DNA of 64,000 nucleotides, taken from positions 152,172-216,171 of the forward strand of contig NW_017803877.1 in NCBI RefSeq assembly GCF_001625305.1, in the 5' to 3' direction. The notes beneath the pieces are model-generated. The model made no database searches and was not told where the DNA came from. It saw only the letters and a program-made list of their open reading frames with translations. How positions within the stretch are numbered: the first letter of the stretch is position 1; each line of letters begins with the position of its first letter. Made by a program: the position numbers and the translations under genes. This document shows, piece after piece, positions 59,601 through 64,000 of the stretch. The stretch is from Branchiostoma belcheri. Lineage: Eukaryota > Chordata > Leptocardii > Amphioxiformes > Branchiostomatidae.

Positions 59601-62092
59601 CACTTTACCAGTATGTAAAACATGAGGTAACAAATCAACATGGCCTGGTCGTTCTAAATACTCACTCTCTTCTGCCAGCAGCAAAAATACAGTTAGCCAA
59701 ACAAGAAACAAGATTAGGCCCCAGACTTTTCTGTAAGCCATGCAGAGTAAAGTCTACTTACATGTTCACCAAACACATAAGACGGGAATGTTCTAATACT
59801 GTACATGAGGGGGGAGAACAATTTACGGTAAGAGCCACAAAGCAAGCTTCTGAAAATAACCCAGGAAATATGGCTACGTTAGTAAACAGTATATCGCAGA
59901 AAGAGTGTGAAATGTGTTATTACCGGCGGCGGTAGCGGTAGCAGTCTCGGGCATAGTGTCCGCGCTCGCCACACTCGTAACAACGGTCTAGTGGGTCAAA
60001 GGGACGACGGTAGTACGGAGGCGGCGGGCCATATCGCGAGCGTCGACCACCTCCCATTCCTGTTAGAACAGAGATACACCATCAGCATCATCAAAATGAT
60101 CGTCTTCGTTTTCATTTAGTTCAGTTTAAGAGTAATGAACAAAATGTAAATGTTCTAGCTTGGTAATAATTTCTTGTCACCTTGCCACTATTTTTCGTAT
60201 CCAACAAGGAATACAAAGTCGTTTAACCTATATGCTTAAATGCACAAAATGTATGTCTAGCTTGCGTACGCACCTTCTCTCGCTGTAATGTGTAATCCAA
60301 AGTGAATATGTTGTCAATACACGGCCGTCACATTGGAGGGGAAACAAAAACAAAGGTAAGCAAAATAAGCAACCTCTCAACTGTTCAATGAAAATTTAAC
60401 AATATTATCAGTGAGTGTATGTGTGTCACTGTCAATGCCTCGTCTTTTGGGAGACGTTGCACAATTCAATAGTGGTACCCTATAGATGCCTAGATATCAA
60501 TATTCCTAAATCTATCAGAAATATGGGTTACAGTGTAACTTTTATATGTCAACATCCTTTTCCTTTCACTTAATGTGTTTGTGTTCCACAGGCTAGTTTC
60601 AGAGTAGCAGATATGAAGACATTGATTTATACAGTCAAAACATTTCATGGTGTACACATAAAAATGGTCTTTTAGGAAACAGTTCATCAGACAATTCCCT
60701 TTACTTTAGGCTGTCTGACCAAAGTTTGTGATATGCTGGCACAGTCTTGTGATAGTCCCAGTGCACTGTGCATTAAGGGTGGGTGTGTAGCAATGCGAAG
60801 TAATCCACACCTTCCCTTGCTGCAACCATGTGTGTTCATCCAAAGTGAAGGTGTTGTCAGTGTGGGGGCATCACATATAGAGGAAAAATGGAAACAAGTT
60901 GGGCAAAATACAAATCTGGCCATCAGAGACACCAACAATTTTCCATTTGCCAAGAAGACTGCTTCAAGGCTCACTTCTTACTTCAGGGCACACCAAACAT
61001 TATTTTGCAGCCGGTAGCACACTTGTGCATTCTGTGTACCATGCACAAGTATGGAAAAATCAGACATTCAAAATAAATACTGTAAATCACTTTATATTTG
61101 CATTTTTCGCATGTCATTTCTGTGCCACAAATTTATCATTACCACGAACAAATAGTTTGCCAACTTTCTTCTGCACCTGTCGCCACCGCAAACATACAGT
61201 TCTGCGAATATGTCCATTTTTCTCAGACTTCTAAATTTTGTTACCGCGACTATAAAGTGATTTACAGTAGCTAATAGCAAATCCAGGTAACAGACACTTT
61301 AAAAAATGGCACAAAAATCTTGTAAAGATTCTCCTAACCTTGGCGAGCTGAAGTTGTGAAGGATACAGCCAGGATGGTGGTTGACATGTAGGAAAAAGAA
61401 CAAATCGTTAGGACTTGGTAACTAGGAAGTTAGGTGACCGAAAGTTTATCAATTACAAAATAAACTCATAATAAGTTGAAGAAATTTTTTGGGAAGGTAC
61501 ATGACTTTCTTACACAAAATATACTTACCCGTGGACATCTCCACACGGGCTGGTGCTCCACAGATCTCTCTGAAGGAAGAAAAAAAATCAATCACATGAT
61601 TGTCCTTCAAACTTGAAGACAAAAGAAGAAGCAAGGTTTGCAATCAAAATTTGTCAAATGTCGTAAGCAAATTTGTATCCTGACATCTATTTTTCTTTGA
61701 CTTCCTCCATCCACCATCATTAGAAATGTCCATGCTCAAGGAGAAAGGCAACCATATTTGGGCAACTGCTAAATATTCACTGTTTGATTGCAGCTCTACT
61801 GATGCACTGGCACTGTATCTGATAAGTGTTTAAATCATATTCATGTCATGGCAGCTGCTGAGGTATACCTTCTGTCTAGGTGCTTGACGGCATCCTTAGC
61901 ATCACGGGGGTCCTCGAACTCCACAAACGCAAAGCCCGGCGGATTGCGAGCCACCCAGACGTTTCTCAAGGGGCCGTAGTAGCTGAAGATGTCTCGAAGC
62001 TCCCGTTCGTTCCCGCGGGTACCCAGGTCCCCCACGTAGACCTTGCAGTCCAGGGGACACTGGTCGCGCGGATCTCTCCCATACCTCGACAT
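56697..62092 (-). CDS. SRSF7: SRSF7-like SR splicing factor (RRM + CCHC knuckle + RS)
   Basis: Coding exons are 62092-61869, 61569-61529, 60059-59924, 57566-57390, 57066-56989 and 56760-56697 (TGA), giving 239 residues, close to vertebrate SRSF7. The RRM has RNP2 KVYVGDLG and RNP1 GFAFVEFE and ends [15 protein letters not shown] linker (RRPFDPLD) leads into a CX2CX4HX4C zinc knuckle, [15 protein letters not shown] long RS domain follows ([52 protein letters not shown]), and the C-terminus is acidic ([19 protein letters not shown]). SRSF7 (9G8) binds pre-mRNA through the RRM and knuckle, activates splicing and acts as an export adaptor. The ATG is 6 bp after an acceptor, so a non-coding first exon is expected upstream, perhaps near 63.7 kb. 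It lies in tandem with the two SRSF3-like genes on the same strand. Confidence 0.92.
57567..58849. other. Intron of SRSF7-like gene, no exon recognised
   Basis: This is AT-rich intronic DNA between the RS exon and the CCAATC-rich block. No coding motif is seen. Confidence 0.35.
58850..59175 (-). promoter_or_regulatory. CCAATC-rich conserved-looking block in SRSF7-like intron
   Basis: Unlike the AT-rich intron around it, this block is GC-balanced and on the transcribed strand carries four CCAATC motifs (near 58989, 59022, 59063, 59100). The same hexamer occurs three times in each candidate poison exon of the two SRSF3-like genes. A minus-strand frame stays open at 58765-59016. It may be part of a regulated cassette exon of this gene, but splice edges could not be fixed. 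Confidence 0.3.
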
Positions 62093-62529
62093 GATGATCT
62101 ACAACAGGGGTGAAATAAACTTGATTTACATGTCAAGTCTCCATGTAACCCCTGACCTGCTCTACTGACCCCAACTAGAAAACAGTCGAAAAACCTGTGA
62201 CGCAAATAGTAAAATATAAACAAATTCAATTCATGTTATTACAAACTTATTTTTAAATAATAGAAATGTCACCTTGATACATATATAATATTATTAAGTG
62301 CTCAGCAGATGTAAAGCTGCTTGTAATCCGATGCAAATTGGGCTAAGCAGTATATAAGATGATGTAATTTCTTTTTAACAAGATCAAGTCATCCACAGAA
62401 CAGTTTGAACAGACAATATTTATGCAAAATTAGCCTGGTGTAACACTAAGAGTGACAGGATTATGAAAAGACAACCATGAAGTTGATGAACACTCTTTTA
62501 CACGAATATATTTGCCTGAACACGTGGTA

Positions 62530-62930
62530 CAGCAACCCTCCAGACTAAATTTTTAGCTTAGGAGCGCATGCGCTCCTAGCCTCAAAAAGTTAGGCGCGCA
62601 GGCAAACATTTGGGCGCGCAGACAAAAAATCTGGTCGCGCAAAGTACTTTTTAATTTAGAAGCCAAGAGAATAATGTACCTAAGCAGACAATTAATAATT
62701 CTTTCATTATCATAGAAAAAAAATCTAAATTCACCATTTGTACTAAAAGAATTGTGATAAATGAAAGACCAAACAATGATTTTAAAAGTAACTGTCTTTA
62801 ATGTGTTCAAAGTCACTTCATCTCAGTCGTTAGGCCAGGCTGACTGATATGTCGGTCTCCTAGGCCTCTGCAGGGTTGGACAAGTTTTCTAAAATCCAAC
62901 CCTATCGGGCAAGTGCCTGGTCATTTTCAC
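62530..62930. repeat. Repeat-like region with GGAGCGCATGCGCTCC palindrome
   Basis: The perfect 16-bp palindrome at 62562-62577 is followed by iterated GGCGCGCAG units (62592-62640). At 62873-62935 lie AGGGTTGGACAAG / CCAACCCT and GGGCAAGTG / CACTTGCCC short inverted pairs. It looks like interspersed repeat DNA; no gene is seen. Confidence 0.4.
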
Positions 62931-63600
62931 TTGCCCAAAATATAAATGACATATATCTATGCATTTATCATTGCAACAATGAAATCCTTTTATTTTTTTG
63001 GAAAAAAAAACACTTAACTGATAACAATATTAACATTGCTACTCAAACCATTTTGTTAACATTAAACTTAAAGGTACAGGTTTTCCACAACAATGAAGAC
63101 AATCTTCTTTATTTTTTACAACTTTTCAGGTATTACACTACATGTCTGAAGTAGTTTCATTGACAAAAATAATTCATAAAAAAATAAAAGACAATAAAAA
63201 AAGCTCATGGAAAAAGGACAGAGTAGAAAACAAGGGGAAGAATCTATTTGGAATTGCCTATAATTATTTAATAATAATGCTACACAAATGTCTAAATACC
63301 TTGAGTTGAAACGTTGCTATTAATATTAATTATTTCTTCAACTGTATCAAAACAATCTACAACTTAGTTTCAGTTGACCTTTGAACAAATGAAAAAGTCT
63401 GCACAACAGCGATCTGCCCAAGTTTTCCTTAGAGGAGTTCTAGTAGAAAATCATATCAGTCAGGCATTGCCAAACTTCCCTATCCTGCGCGCTCCTGGGC
63501 CATGAGGGAGGATCTCTTTTCAAACACAAACTTTTGCCAACAATCAAATATTTGTGGCTGATAAAGATATTTATCTCCTTGGTTTCCCCCCAAATTTAGG
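62931..63600. other. AT-rich stretch, nothing recognised
   Basis: No coding motif or clear repeat. It lies between the repeat-like region and the CpG-rich promoter region. Confidence 0.35.
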
Positions 63601-63639
63601 CCAGATGGAAACATCGTGTATGACTACCGGTCGCGCTAG

Positions 63640-63830
63640 GTCCACTGCACTACACTGCACTGCAAGGCTCGCACTGCACAAGTTTTGAAGGCGAGATCTC
63701 GTCACCTGACCCCTCTAATGGTATAAGGATATCAAGTCTCGCGAGAGTCGGGCCGTGAGTGCACACCAAATGAAACAAGATGGCGACCCGGTTGTGTCGG
63801 GCTTGTTTTTTCGCCGGAAAATAGCTGTTT
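63640..63830. promoter_or_regulatory. CpG-rich promoter region with TCTCGCGAGA
   Basis: TCTCGCGAGA (63737-63746), a motif found in many animal housekeeping promoters, lies about 35 bp before AAGATGGCGACC (63778-63789), a YY1-like element that often overlaps a start codon. It could drive the minus-strand SRSF7-like gene, a plus-strand gene leaving the window, or both. The plus-strand ATG at 63781 opens only 14 codons before TAG. Confidence 0.45.
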
Positions 63831-64000
63831 TGCCGCTTTATTTGCCGAGATAATGGTATCTACGGACTTGTAATGGGTTTTCTGACAAATGAACATGATT
63901 TTGCCTGGCATTGATATGACATTCTTACGGGAAAAAATAGAAATTTTTGCCTCTAACAGCGCTATAGTCAATAATTTAGGCGCACCGCGGATTCTCTGCC

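Overview
The window looks like animal (metazoan) nuclear DNA, most likely from a cephalochordate such as Branchiostoma. That placement is an inference. The evidence is small exons split by GT/AG introns, very many short foldback and MITE-like elements, a WSC/TIL secreted gene pair, SR-protein genes of chordate type, and a near-identical 2.7 kb block repeated on either side of an N gap, as expected from a highly heterozygous assembly. There are no operons, CRISPR arrays or convincing tRNA/rRNA genes.

Layout. (1) 253-2800, plus strand: the 3' half of a neuralized-type E3 ubiquitin ligase (NHR domain, then C-terminal RING). Its 3'UTR repeats a GTGTGATACC motif four times. (2) 5121-6452, plus: the catalytic last exon of a galactose-3-O-sulfotransferase relative, broken by two frameshifts. 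(3) 8204-13.7 kb, minus, and 19119-21654, plus: a head-to-head inverted pair of paralogues encoding WSC-domain proteins. The minus-strand copy is complete (signal peptide, 10-Cys TIL-like domain, WSC, unassigned C-terminal domain). The plus-strand copy has no recognisable first exon. About 6 kb of repeats lies between them. (4) 25.6-62.1 kb, minus: three SR splicing-factor genes in a row, two SRSF3-like (RRM+RS) and one SRSF7-like (RRM + CCHC zinc knuckle + RS), with every coding exon and phase traceable. (5) The rest is intron or intergenic DNA full of foldback elements, several with clear 8-bp target-site duplications of hAT type.

The most interesting signal is a ~585-bp block inside the same intron of both SRSF3-like genes. 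Parts of it are identical between the paralogues, and so better conserved than the RRM exon. It has usable splice sites and stop codons. I read it as a poison (NMD) cassette exon for SR-protein autoregulation, or as a gene-conversion tract. A related CCAATC-rich block sits in an intron of the SRSF7-like gene.

All coordinates and alignments were read by eye. Exon borders were set by reading frame, intron phase and GT/AG signals; no database search was possible.
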